NCBI RefSeq assembly: GCF_006542275.1
Contig: NZ_CP041217.1
Coordinates: forward strand, 372,001 to 436,000
Origin: Saccharibacillus brassicae
GTDB lineage: Bacteria > Bacillota > Bacilli > Paenibacillales > Paenibacillaceae
Length of the DNA: 64,000 nucleotides
Direction: 5' to 3'
Shown: in pieces, positions 16,763 to 24,962 of the stretch
How the letters are laid out: every line of letters begins with the position of its first letter
Numbering within the stretch: position 1 is the stretch's first letter
The notes under the pieces: generated by a model
What the model was told of the DNA's origin: nothing
The model's input: the letters and a program-made list of their open reading frames with translations, nothing else
Databases searched by the model: none
Translations under genes and position numbers: made by a program

Positions 16763-18589
16763 CTAATAAAAATCTTCCGTCAGCGACGCAATGATCTGGA
16801 CCGCCGCTCCGCCGCCGTCGTCCGAATGGTTGTACATGTTGAAAAAGAGCCGGTTTTTGTACATCAGCTGCAGCCGCCGCACCGTATTGACGATGCCCAT
16901 GCCGCCGATGCCCGTTGCGACGCCGTCCAAGCTTGCGCTGCCGGACGCCAACGCGTCGTTTTTCGCTGCATGCGCCCTGTGGTCCGTCGCTTCGCCGGCC
17001 CGGATACTGTCCAGCACGTGCCGGATCGTCGCGTCGTCGAACCCGTCGCCGTTGTCGCGAATTTCCAGCGCCCACAGCCCGTTGTACACTTTCACCCGCA
17101 CTTCGATACGCCACGGCGTGTCCGCTTCCTTGAACGCGTGTTCGATACAGTTTTCCACGAACGGCTGCACGACGAGGCGCGGCAGGCGAATGTCGTCGAA
17201 AGCCCGGTCTGCGTCAACGCTCCACACCAGATCGTCTTCGTAATTGCGGTGCAGCAGCGCCAGATAATGTTCGGCATGCTCAAGTTCCTGCGTGAGACTG
17301 ACATGCTGATACGGCGAGGAGACGATGTAGCGCAGGCTGTCCGACAGGTTTTTGCACATTTCCGAGACGACGTCGTTTTTGCCTTCCTGCGCGGCGATGC
17401 TGATCAGGTACAGCGTATTGTGGATAAAATGCGGCGCGATCTGCGCCTGCAGCGCCGAATGGCGAGCGAGCGCTTCTTCGTGCACGGCCAACTTTTCCCG
17501 CTCGATCGACACCTGCAGGCGATCGAGCAGCCCCTGGAACGATTCGCTCAGCATGAGCAGTTCGTTGTTCGACGAAGGCGTCACGACGCGCGTGTCCATA
17601 TTGCTGTAATTGATGCGCAGCATCTGATTGCGCAGTTTGCGAATCGGCAGCAGCAAGCTTCGGGCGGAGAAATACATATACGCGGCGGAAAAAAGAAACA
17701 GCGACGCGATCAGCAGCATCGACACCGTCGTCACCGAGTTGACCGGACCGAGCACGACCCGCTTTGGGGTCACGCTGTACGTCGTCCATCCCGTCTCGTC
17801 CGAGCGCGAAAACGCGACATAATTATCCTGTCCGTCGAGGTAGACGCCTTCGGAATCGGGCTGCGACGTCTCAAGCTTCGGAATGCTTCCGTCCGCTTGG
17901 CGGCTCGACGCGTAGACCGTCTGGCCGTTGTGATCGAGCACGTAGACGTCGCTGCCCGAACTGCCGGCCGCCGCCGAACGGCGCAGCATCTCCTGCTGCA
18001 GCTGGATCGCCATATAGCCGAACACTTTGCCGTTCTGATTCCGGATCGCCCGGACAAAAAAGACCCGGTTCGAGCTCGGACGATACAGCGCGTAACCGCT
18101 CTCATTCCACGTCGTGCTGCTGCCGCTGCTTTCCAGAAAAGGCAGCAGCGACGACGGATTGCCGGACATGCTGATGAAAGTCGTCAGCAGCGTCCCGCGC
18201 AGGTCGTAGATCGCCACGTCTTCGATATTCATGCTCGGTCCGATCGACTGGAACATGATTTCCCTCAATTTGCGGCTGCGGGCCAGCCCTTCCACGGTCA
18301 GACCCGACTCGCTGCCGGAAGGCATGAGCGCGAAAATGTCCTGGCTCGACAAGATCCGCTGGGACAGCTGGTTCTGCCCGTCGACGTACAGATTCAGCTG
18401 ATCGCCGATCTTGGCCGCGGCGAGCCGCATCTCGTTCTCGGTCGTGTCCCGAAGCGGGCGGACGACGACCTGGTTGACGTACACGCCGAAGCTGCCCATG
18501 ACGATCACGAGCAGCACGGCGAACGCCAGCAGGAACTTGGTCTGCAGGCTGGCCTGCGCGCTTCCGATTTTCATTTTTTGGAAAAGCAC
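16763..18589 (-). CDS. Sensor histidine kinase (YesM-like)
   Basis: About 608 residues from a GTG at 18589, which has GGAGG seven bases upstream; an ATG at 18604 has no ribosome site. Membrane segment 1 is near residues 15-40 and segment 2 near 290-310, enclosing an extracellular sensing region of about 250 residues that looks like a dCache-type fold. A HAMP-like linker follows. The kinase core carries the H-box IAPHFIHNTLYLIS, with the phospho-acceptor His near 386, and the ATP-binding motif IRDNGDGFDD. It phosphorylates the regulator that begins 17 bases downstream. The ligand is probably a sugar or a sugar-loaded lipoprotein from the divergent importer, by analogy with the family. Confidence 0.9.
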   Translation of the reverse strand: MLFQKMKIGSAQASLQTKFLLAFAVLLVIVMGSFGVYVNQVVVRPLRDTTENEMRLAAAKIGDQLNLYVDGQNQLSQRILSSQDIFALMPSGSESGLTVEGLARSRKLREIMFQSIGPSMNIEDVAIYDLRGTLLTTFISMSGNPSSLLPFLESSGSSTTWNESGYALYRPSSNRVFFVRAIRNQNGKVFGYMAIQLQQEMLRRSAAAGSSGSDVYVLDHNGQTVYASSRQADGSIPKLETSQPDSEGVYLDGQDNYVAFSRSDETGWTTYSVTPKRVVLGPVNSVTTVSMLLIASLFLFSAAYMYFSARSLLLPIRKLRNQMLRINYSNMDTRVVTPSSNNELLMLSESFQGLLDRLQVSIEREKLAVHEEALARHSALQAQIAPHFIHNTLYLISIAAQEGKNDVVSEMCKNLSDSLRYIVSSPYQHVSLTQELEHAEHYLALLHRNYEDDLVWSVDADRAFDDIRLPRLVVQPFVENCIEHAFKEADTPWRIEVRVKVYNGLWALEIRDNGDGFDDATIRHVLDSIRAGEATDHRAHAAKNDALASGSASLDGVATGIGGMGIVNTVRRLQLMYKNRLFFNMYNHSDDGGGAAVQIIASLTEDFY

Positions 18590-18770
18590 CGCGGAACCTC
18601 CCATGGCGTGTTGATGTTCATACTGTACAATACAAAGTCGGAAATGGACAAGGGTTCGCACGTTGTTCAGGATATTACACCCAAAGAGTAAATGGCAGAC
18701 ATGTACCCGTCCTTCTCCGACCTCTATAATTCATATTTGTAAGCGAATTCAATACATAGGGGGCGACAAC
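18590..18770. promoter_or_regulatory. Divergent control region between kinase operon and sugar importer
   Basis: For the importer there is a good -10 TATAAT at 18725-18730, about 40 bases before the ATG, with no strong -35. That fits an activator-dependent promoter such as one driven by the AraC-type regulator. The ribosome site is GGGGGCG before 18771. No clear operator repeat was found. Confidence 0.5.
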
Positions 18771-20093
18771 ATGAACCAACAAACGAAGAAGATCGCGGCG
18801 GGACTGCTTGGAGGGCTGCTCGCGGTCTCACTTACGGCCTGCGGAGGCAGCGCTTCGCCGGGCGGATCGACAGCGGCGGGCGGCAGCGGAAGCAGCAGCG
18901 GAGCCGGCGGCGCGACGATCGAGCTGGCGATTTCCAAAAGTTCACAGGATTCCATTTTCGTACAGCAGGACCTGCTTGACGCTTTTGAAAAAGAGAGCGG
19001 CATCAAAGTCAATCTCCAGCTACTACCGGCCGAACAGACGGCGACCGTGCTCCAGACGAAGCTTGCGGTCGACGAGACGCCCGATATCGTCCAGTACAAC
19101 CTGGCCAGCGCGACGACGGATCTCAATCTAGAGCGCAATTTCGAGATTCTCGACGACGAGCCGTGGGTGAGCCGGATCGAGAACAAGGAAGTGCTGTCCG
19201 CGTACGGCCACGTATACAGTTTCCATCTCAGCCAGGATACCGGCATGCAGGGCGTCGTCTACAACAAAGACATGTTCGAAGAACTGGGCCTCGCCGTTCC
19301 GAACAACTTCGAAGAGTTTCTGGCCGTCTGCGAAAAGATCAAAGCCGCGGGTATCACGCCGGTGTTCATGCCGTTCAAGGACAACTGGGCCGCGAACGTC
19401 TGGCCGGCCGCCGCTTTCGCGGATTACGCGGAGAAGAACGAGCCGAAGCTGTTCAAAGAGCTTAACTCGGGCAAAAAGAAATGGTCGGATATCCCGGCGT
19501 TCGCGGATATTTTGCAGCAGCAGTACGAAGTGTACGAAAAAGGCTATACGAACGGCGACATCCTGAGCGACAGCTACGATATGGCGGTCGGCAAGTTCCT
19601 GAACAAGGAAGTCGCGATGATGTTCATGGGCGACTGGCTGATCCAGAACGTCAACGACAACGACCCGGATATGAATCTCGGCGTGTTCCCGATCCCGTAT
19701 GCGCCCGACGCCAAACTCGGCGCGAGCCCGCTCGGCGGCCAGCTGTTCATTCCGAAAAAAGCGAAGCACATGGAAGAAGCAAAGCAGTTCTTCGAATATG
19801 TCGCCCGCAAAGACGTCGCCCAGAAGATCATCGACGAACAGAAATTCGTCTCCAACTTCAGCGACGTGACGACCCCGGAACTGCCGGCCTACAAGCAGGA
19901 GATCGTGGACGACTACATCACGCCGAAGCAGACCGTGCTTACGGTCGATGCCCATATGCTGGTCGACCGCAGCGAGTTGTACCGCCTGCTTCAGGACGAG
20001 TTTGCCGGCGGCATCGACGCGCAGGGCGTCTTGACCGCATGGGACGAGAAGTTCGCGCAGCTGATGAAAGACAAGGAAATCGAAGGGTTTTGA
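18771..20093 (+). CDS. Sugar ABC importer, substrate-binding lipoprotein
   Basis: Protein of 440 residues, family 1 extracellular solute-binding type. The lipoprotein signal ends in LTACGGS, with lipidated Cys24, followed by a Gly/Ser-rich tether. Typical features are KESGIKVNLQLLPAEQTATV near the N-terminus, ITPVFMPFKDNW, and VAMMFMGDWLIQNV in the C-lobe. It delivers a carbohydrate, probably an oligosaccharide, to the two permeases that follow. The ATG at 18771 is preferred to an upstream in-frame ATG because of the ribosome site and the signal sequence. No ATPase gene is present; such importers commonly share an MsmX-like ATPase encoded elsewhere. Confidence 0.93.
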   Translation: MNQQTKKIAAGLLGGLLAVSLTACGGSASPGGSTAAGGSGSSSGAGGATIELAISKSSQDSIFVQQDLLDAFEKESGIKVNLQLLPAEQTATVLQTKLAVDETPDIVQYNLASATTDLNLERNFEILDDEPWVSRIENKEVLSAYGHVYSFHLSQDTGMQGVVYNKDMFEELGLAVPNNFEEFLAVCEKIKAAGITPVFMPFKDNWAANVWPAAAFADYAEKNEPKLFKELNSGKKKWSDIPAFADILQQQYEVYEKGYTNGDILSDSYDMAVGKFLNKEVAMMFMGDWLIQNVNDNDPDMNLGVFPIPYAPDAKLGASPLGGQLFIPKKAKHMEEAKQFFEYVARKDVAQKIIDEQKFVSNFSDVTTPELPAYKQEIVDDYITPKQTVLTVDAHMLVDRSELYRLLQDEFAGGIDAQGVLTAWDEKFAQLMKDKEIEGF

Positions 20094-20108
20094 TCGGAGC
20101 GTGAAGAG

Positions 20109-20981
20109 ATGAGAATATCGAGAAAACTATATTCCTACTACCTGATCCTGCCTGCCCTGCTGATCTATTCCGTCTTGTTCGTCGTACCCGCGATCGCCGG
20201 CCTGTTCTACTCGTTCACGGATTGGCGGCTTGACCGGGTCGGCATCAAGTTTATCGGCTGGGCCAACTTTGAACGCATCTTCACCGACAAGACGCTGCTG
20301 CTCGCGATCAAGAACACGATCATCTTCGCGGTCGCAACCGTCATCGGCAAAAACCTGATTGGCCTGGCGCTTGCGATCGCGTTGAACATGCGGCTCAAAA
20401 CGCGCAACATTTTGCGGGCCGTCTTCTATTCCCCGTCCATTCTGAGCGTTCTGGTCATCAGCATCGTGTTCACGCCGATGCTGCGCTCGGAAGGCACGAT
20501 CAACCGGATCTTCGAGTCGGTCGGCCTCGGCTTCCTGGGCCAGAGCTGGTTGACCGATCCGCAGATCGTCATCTGGACGGTCGCCGCCGTATCGGTCTGG
20601 CAGCACGCCGGTTTCCAGATGGCGATCTATCTGGCCGGCCTGCAGTCGATTCCCAAAGACTACTACGAAGCCGCGACGATCGACGGCGCCGGCGCGTGGA
20701 GAAGCTTCCGCAGCATTACGCTGCCGCTGCTGCTCCCCGCGCTGAACATCAACTTGATGCTGACGCTGATCGGCGGCCTGAAAGTATTCTCCGAAGTGTT
20801 CGTCCTGACCGGCGGCGGTCCGGGCAACGCGTCGCAGGTCGTCGGCACGATCATCCTGCGTTCGTTCGGCGAAGGCAGTTGGGGACTCGGCACCGCGGTC
20901 AATACGCTGCTGTTCGCGGCCGTGACGATTATCGCCATTCCGCTGCTGATCTTCATGCGCCGCAAGGAGGTATCCGAATAA
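20109..20981 (+). CDS. Sugar ABC importer permease (MalF/UgpA type)
   Basis: Protein of 290 residues with six membrane helices. The binding-protein-dependent permease motif is YYEAATIDGAGAWRSFRSIT at about 190-210, the coupling helix that contacts the ATPase. It starts 16 bases after the lipoprotein gene, and its stop overlaps the next ATG as TAATG. It forms a heterodimer with the following permease. Confidence 0.93.
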   Translation: MRISRKLYSYYLILPALLIYSVLFVVPAIAGLFYSFTDWRLDRVGIKFIGWANFERIFTDKTLLLAIKNTIIFAVATVIGKNLIGLALAIALNMRLKTRNILRAVFYSPSILSVLVISIVFTPMLRSEGTINRIFESVGLGFLGQSWLTDPQIVIWTVAAVSVWQHAGFQMAIYLAGLQSIPKDYYEAATIDGAGAWRSFRSITLPLLLPALNINLMLTLIGGLKVFSEVFVLTGGGPGNASQVVGTIILRSFGEGSWGLGTAVNTLLFAAVTIIAIPLLIFMRRKEVSE

Positions 20982-21811
20982 TGAACTACACCCGCAAAAT
21001 GGCCTGGCGCAATTACCTAGTCGAAGGCTTCCTGATCCTGGCTTCGCTGATCATTATCCTGCCGATGCTCGTCATGATCTTCGGCAGTTTCATGAACAAC
21101 ATCGAAGTCATGAAGTTCACGCTGCGCCTGCCGAGCGAATGGCATTTCTCCAACTACGCCACCGTATTCCGGGAAGGCGGGCTCGCCCGCGCGTTCTGGA
21201 ACGGCATCCTGATCACCGGCGTATCCTGCTTCCTGAACATATTCACTTCGTCCGCCGCCGCGTTCATTCTCACCCGGCGCGACACGAAGCTGTCGAACTT
21301 TTTGTACATGTTCTTTTTCATGGGACTGATTGCGCCGATGTCGACCATTACGACGATTCGCGTCGTGCAGTGGTTCGGATTCTACGGCAGCATCACGAGC
21401 GTCATTTTGATCTATGCGTCGCTCAACACGGCGTTCAGCGTCTTTTTGTACAGCGGCTTTATCCGCTCCATCCCGAAAGCGCTCGACGAAGTCGCGTTTC
21501 TCGAAGGGGCAGGCACGCTGAGCGTCTTTTTCAAAATCGTCACGCCGCTCATTCTCCCGGTCAACGCGACGGTCGCGATCATGGTGTTCATGTCCGTCTG
21601 GAACGATATTACGATCCCGCTCTACTTCCTGACCGACAGCTCCGACTGGACGATGCCGCTCTCGGTGTACAATTTTTACGGAAAATTCAGCCGCGACTGG
21701 AACCTGATCTTCGCCGATCTCGTGCTGACTTCCCTGCCGGTGTTCATTCTGTATCTGTTCTGCCAAAAGTATATCGTGAGCGGCCTGACAGCCGGCGCGG
21801 TAAAAGGCTAA
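20981..21811 (+). CDS. Sugar ABC importer permease (MalG/UgpE type)
   Basis: Protein of 276 residues with six membrane helices. The coupling motif is ALDEVAFLEGAGTLSVFFKI, a less usual variant of EAAxxDGA, and the C-terminus is the typical QKYIVSGLTAGAVKG. Translation is coupled to the upstream permease (TAATG), with AAGGAGG just before. It is the last gene of the three-gene importer operon and is followed by a strong terminator. Confidence 0.93.
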   Translation: MNYTRKMAWRNYLVEGFLILASLIIILPMLVMIFGSFMNNIEVMKFTLRLPSEWHFSNYATVFREGGLARAFWNGILITGVSCFLNIFTSSAAAFILTRRDTKLSNFLYMFFFMGLIAPMSTITTIRVVQWFGFYGSITSVILIYASLNTAFSVFLYSGFIRSIPKALDEVAFLEGAGTLSVFFKIVTPLILPVNATVAIMVFMSVWNDITIPLYFLTDSSDWTMPLSVYNFYGKFSRDWNLIFADLVLTSLPVFILYLFCQKYIVSGLTAGAVKG

Positions 21812-21842
21812 GCAGCTCTCAGCAAAAGAGCCGAATCATCGC

Positions 21843-21880
21843 AAAAAAGGACTCCCGTCTGCGGACAGGGGTCCTTTTTT
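21843..21880 (+). terminator. Terminator of the sugar importer operon
   Basis: aaaaaaggactcc, a loop of about 12 bases, ggggtccttttttg. It begins about 30 bases past the last permease stop. Confidence 0.9.
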
Positions 21881-22060
21881 GATGTTTGATCGGAGTCCGA
21901 CCTTCGCCGCGATATGCAGCCAAGTCGTCGACGTTTCGTTTCGATCTGATGCGGGACCGGCCGCTTATCGGCAGCAGCAGGAACACGCACACACAACCAT
22001 ACACTCACTCACACGCTCCTGTGCCTCGCCAACAACGTCAGCGCCGAATTCTGCCGTTAG

Positions 22061-22195
22061 GCTGTAATCGTATCGTCCCACCGCATACCCTTGCTATAAT
22101 CGCATCACGCAGCCTCTCGCCTTTAAGTTGTCTTCGCATCGCGTCGCCCCCTCACCCTTATGCTGCCATCGTATCGCGCCGTCCCACTCCTATGG
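22061..22195. repeat. Four degenerate tandem repeats of about 33 bp
   Basis: Copies begin at 22061 (gctgtaatcgtatcgtccca), 22093 (gctataatcgcatcacgcag), 22127 (gttgtcttcgcatcgcgtcg) and 22162 (gctgccatcgtatcgcgccg), at steps of 32, 34 and 35 bases. The shared core is roughly ATCGYATCRCG followed by a C-rich stretch. The repeats occupy an otherwise empty region between the importer terminator and the LysR promoter. The bases from 21885 to 22060 show only a CA-rich run (cacacacacaaccatacac) and no gene. Confidence 0.55.
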
Positions 22196-22229
22196 TATGT
22201 CCAACCTGTATATAAGCAACATACCGATT

Positions 22230-22256
22230 TATAATCAAAACGATAAGTAAACTTAT
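22230..22256. promoter_or_regulatory. Probable LysR-gene promoter and dyad
   Basis: A TATAAT at 22230-22235 is followed by the dyad ATAAGT-AA-ACTTAT at 22243-22256, about 40 bases ahead of the LysR ATG in strongly AT-rich DNA. A dyad next to the -10 of a LysR gene is a plausible autoregulatory site. Confidence 0.5.
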
Positions 22257-22296
22257 ATAGCTTATACGAAATCGCAAAACGAAAGGGGTATGCCGC

Positions 22297-23319
22297 ATGG
22301 ATCAACAGCTTCGGGTCTTCGTGGCCGTCGCGGACAAAGGACACTTCTCCCGGGCCGCCGCGGTGCTCCATATGAGCCAACCTGCCGTCAGCCAACATAT
22401 TCGTGCGCTGGAGGAGGCCGTCGGCGCGCAGCTGCTGGAGCGCAGCAACAAACAGGTCAGGATGACGCGGGCCGGCGAGATCGTCTACGCACATGCCAAA
22501 GAAATCCTCGGTTCGTATGGACGCATGCAAAAATCGGTCGAAGATCTGGGCAGCCACGCCGGCGGGGCGCTTGCGATCGGGACCAGCCCTACGTTCGGCG
22601 AATATATCCTGCCCCGCGTCTTGGCCAAGCTCAAGCAGCAGTATCCCGAAGTAGAGCCTTCCGTAATCATCGGGAAGACCGCCGCTGTCGCCGACAAAGT
22701 ACGCACCGGCGAATTGGACGTAGGCATCGTGCAGGGGCAACCGCAGCCTATGCGGCCGCTGCGCGCGGAAAAGCTGGCGGACGACCGAATGGTGCTGGTA
22801 GCTTCACCGGATCATCCGCTGATCGAGCTTGCAGACGAACAGGAAAACGCATGGCAGCCGGTGTCCGAAGATCCGTTTATTCGCAAAGTTCGGGAAGACC
22901 TGAATCGGCCCGGCCTGCGGAGCAATGCTGCGCCGCCATTGAAACCGACCGTGCCGGAAGCGTTAAGCGCCCACGCCTGGATTCTGCGGGAACCCGGTTC
23001 GGGCACTCGCGAAGCCGCGGACGACGCGCTGCATAGGCTGGGCGTCGTCTCGCCTGCGGAGATTCTCGTCTTCGGCAGCACGCAGGCGGTCAAAGAAGCC
23101 GTGATCGCGGGACTCGGCATTAGTTTGCTGTCGCGTTGGACAATCCGGCGCGAACTTTACAGCGGCGAACTGCAAATCGTCGATATTCCCGGCCTACCGC
23201 ATATCAGGCCGTTGTCGATCGTGACGGCGTCGTCTTTTCGGACGCGGGCTTTGGACATATTCATCGAGCTGCTGCGGCAGCAGCGGGAACTGACGGGACC
23301 TGCGGGAACTGACGTTTGA
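22297..23319 (+). CDS. LysR-family transcriptional regulator
   Basis: Protein of 340 residues, slightly long for the family. The N-terminal winged helix-turn-helix is LRVFVAVADKGHFSRAAAVL followed by HMSQPAVSQHIRALEEAVGA. The co-inducer domain starts near 90 (GALAIGTSPTFGEYILPRVL). The domain has the expected VLVASPDHPL strand, and a segment at 185-240 is a little longer than usual. Ribosome site AAAGGGG precedes the ATG. The classical divergent target gene is absent: upstream is only the tandem-repeat region and the importer terminator. The regulon is therefore unknown. Confidence 0.9.
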   Translation: MDQQLRVFVAVADKGHFSRAAAVLHMSQPAVSQHIRALEEAVGAQLLERSNKQVRMTRAGEIVYAHAKEILGSYGRMQKSVEDLGSHAGGALAIGTSPTFGEYILPRVLAKLKQQYPEVEPSVIIGKTAAVADKVRTGELDVGIVQGQPQPMRPLRAEKLADDRMVLVASPDHPLIELADEQENAWQPVSEDPFIRKVREDLNRPGLRSNAAPPLKPTVPEALSAHAWILREPGSGTREAADDALHRLGVVSPAEILVFGSTQAVKEAVIAGLGISLLSRWTIRRELYSGELQIVDIPGLPHIRPLSIVTASSFRTRALDIFIELLRQQRELTGPAGTDV

Positions 23320-23380
23320 AAGCCAGCGGATGAAGCAGGCCGTGCCATCGGAAACTCGCCGGATACGAACGTCGCTTCGG

Positions 23381-23452
23381 TCGAACGGTCGGACGGTCGG
23401 ACAGTTGAACAGTTAGACAGTTAGACAGTTGGGCGGTCGGAGGCTCGGACGG
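23381..23452. repeat. Nine-copy 8-bp tandem repeat (octamer satellite)
   Basis: In perfect register from 23381: tcgaacgg, tcggacgg, tcggacag, ttgaacag, ttagacag, ttagacag, ttgggcgg, tcggaggc, tcggacgg (consensus TYRGACRG). It fills the gap between two convergent genes, LysR (stop 23319) and GH30 (stop 23464), and is not in any coding frame I accept. Confidence 0.8.
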
Positions 23453-23463
23453 CCGTTCTGTTC

Positions 23464-24948
23464 TCAGCGCGAACGGCGCAGCAGCGACAGGGCGGCTTTG
23501 GCTTCGAGCAGGAAGCTGAACTCGACTGCGTGATCCGCTGCGTCCGCTGCGCCTGTTGCCTCCGCGTCCTCTAAAGTTTTCGCGGCCTCTGTGGCCTCCG
23601 ACACTTCCAACACTTCCGAAGGCACCCGCAGCGTGATACGGCGGTCTTCTTCGGCGTCGTTGAACAGGACGACGGCGATCGAGCCGTCGGTGTTCTCGAA
23701 CGCGGCCGAGCGGATCTCCGGCTGCGCGCAGGATGATCCGATCCGGACGGCGCCGGGGCGGATGATTTTGCTGAAATGGGCCAGCGCGTAGTAATCGAGC
23801 GTATACGTCAAAGCGCCGGTCGATTGATTCACCTGTACGATGCCGCGACAGGTGCTCTGCCCGAAGCCCGGCACGGTCGGTCCGTTCTGTTCATCAAGCG
23901 CCATGTTCCACAGCACAAACGATTGGCTGTTATGGCGCAGAATCTCGATGCCTGTGCGCAGCACGTTCGAGAAAGCCGGCTCGAACGCGGGAATCCATTC
24001 GCCGCCCGACCCTTCGGTGAAATGCACTTCTTTGCCGGGTACCGCCTGCAGAACGTCGGATTGCGCCGAAGCGTTGCCGCCATACCAATGCCACGCTACA
24101 CCGTCGACTGCATCTCCCGCGCCGGCCAGCACTTCAAGCGGATAATCCGGCCGGTCCCAGTTATGGTCGTAGCATAAGATTTTGGCGGAAATCCCGGCCT
24201 GAACGAACGCGGGCTTGAGATAATCGCGGATAAACGCCGTCTGTACGTCGGCCGGCATGAACATGCTCGGATAATGCCGCGGCTCGTACAGCGCTTCGTT
24301 CTGCGGCGTTACCGCATGGATCGGCAGGCCGTGCTCGCGGTAAGCTTGAATATAGCGTACGAAATACTGCGCAAACGCGTCATAATACTCCGGTTTGAGG
24401 CGACCGCCCAACAGGGAGCCGCTTGTCTTCATCCAGCCCGGCGCGCTCCACGGCGACGCCATCAGCTTGAGATCACGGTTCAGCTCCAGCGCTCTGCGGG
24501 TCAGCGGAATGACGTCCGCTTCGTCGTGCGCGATCGAGAATTTGGCGAGCGACGGATCGCTTTCGCCTTCCGGCAGATCGTCATAGCTGTACAGGCTGCG
24601 CGCATAGTCCGAGGCACCCATCGGATTGCGCAGCACCGACAACCCGATTCCGCTCTGGGCGTCGAACAATTTGACCATCAGCTCTTCGCGCTCCGCTTCG
24701 CCCAGCACCCGATGGATCAGGTACGCCGACGAATCGGTAAACGAAGCGCCGAAGCCGTCCATGCGTTGGCCTCGCTCGTTCTGGTCCAGTTCGACGCGCG
24801 CGGCTCCTTCCACTTGCGCTTGCGATGCGGATTCCTTTTCTGTTTTCGTTTCCTTTTCCAGTTCAGCGCCGCTTGTCAGTTCGTCCATGCTGAGCTCCCG
24901 GAACAGGTCATATTCGCCCCGCGAGCGGTAGATCGTCCAGTTCGCCAT
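23464..24948 (-). CDS. Glycoside hydrolase family 30 enzyme
   Basis: Protein of 494 residues with the GH30 layout of a TIM barrel and side beta-sandwich. MDGFGASFTDSSAYLI opens the catalytic domain. The acid/base Glu lies in TPQNEALY (about 217) and the nucleophile Glu in HFTEGSGG (about 311). SPWSAPGWMKTSGSLLGG is the usual substrate loop. There is no signal peptide, so the enzyme is probably cytoplasmic and acts on sugars brought in by the neighbouring importer, possibly as a beta-glucosidase or beta-xylosidase. A low-complexity Ala/Glu insert (EATEAAKTLEDAEATGAAD) interrupts the C-terminal sandwich. The start is the ATG at 24948, with GGAGG eight bases upstream. The ATG at 24963 overlaps the preceding stop and lacks a site. 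Confidence 0.9.
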   Translation of the reverse strand: MANWTIYRSRGEYDLFRELSMDELTSGAELEKETKTEKESASQAQVEGAARVELDQNERGQRMDGFGASFTDSSAYLIHRVLGEAEREELMVKLFDAQSGIGLSVLRNPMGASDYARSLYSYDDLPEGESDPSLAKFSIAHDEADVIPLTRRALELNRDLKLMASPWSAPGWMKTSGSLLGGRLKPEYYDAFAQYFVRYIQAYREHGLPIHAVTPQNEALYEPRHYPSMFMPADVQTAFIRDYLKPAFVQAGISAKILCYDHNWDRPDYPLEVLAGAGDAVDGVAWHWYGGNASAQSDVLQAVPGKEVHFTEGSGGEWIPAFEPAFSNVLRTGIEILRHNSQSFVLWNMALDEQNGPTVPGFGQSTCRGIVQVNQSTGALTYTLDYYALAHFSKIIRPGAVRIGSSCAQPEIRSAAFENTDGSIAVVLFNDAEEDRRITLRVPSEVLEVSEATEAAKTLEDAEATGAADAADHAVEFSFLLEAKAALSLLRRSR

Positions 24949-24962
24949 CTCCGATTCCTCCA

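Noticed and set aside
15513-17114. An N-terminal extension of the AraC-type regulator into the kinase gene
   Set aside because: The extension is Arg-rich and out of frame with the kinase; the receiver domain begins exactly at the ATG at 16745 with its ribosome site.
16826-18691. A 621-codon plus-strand open frame opposite the sensor kinase
   Set aside because: The minus strand has complete kinase motifs; the plus frame is compositionally biased and motif-free.
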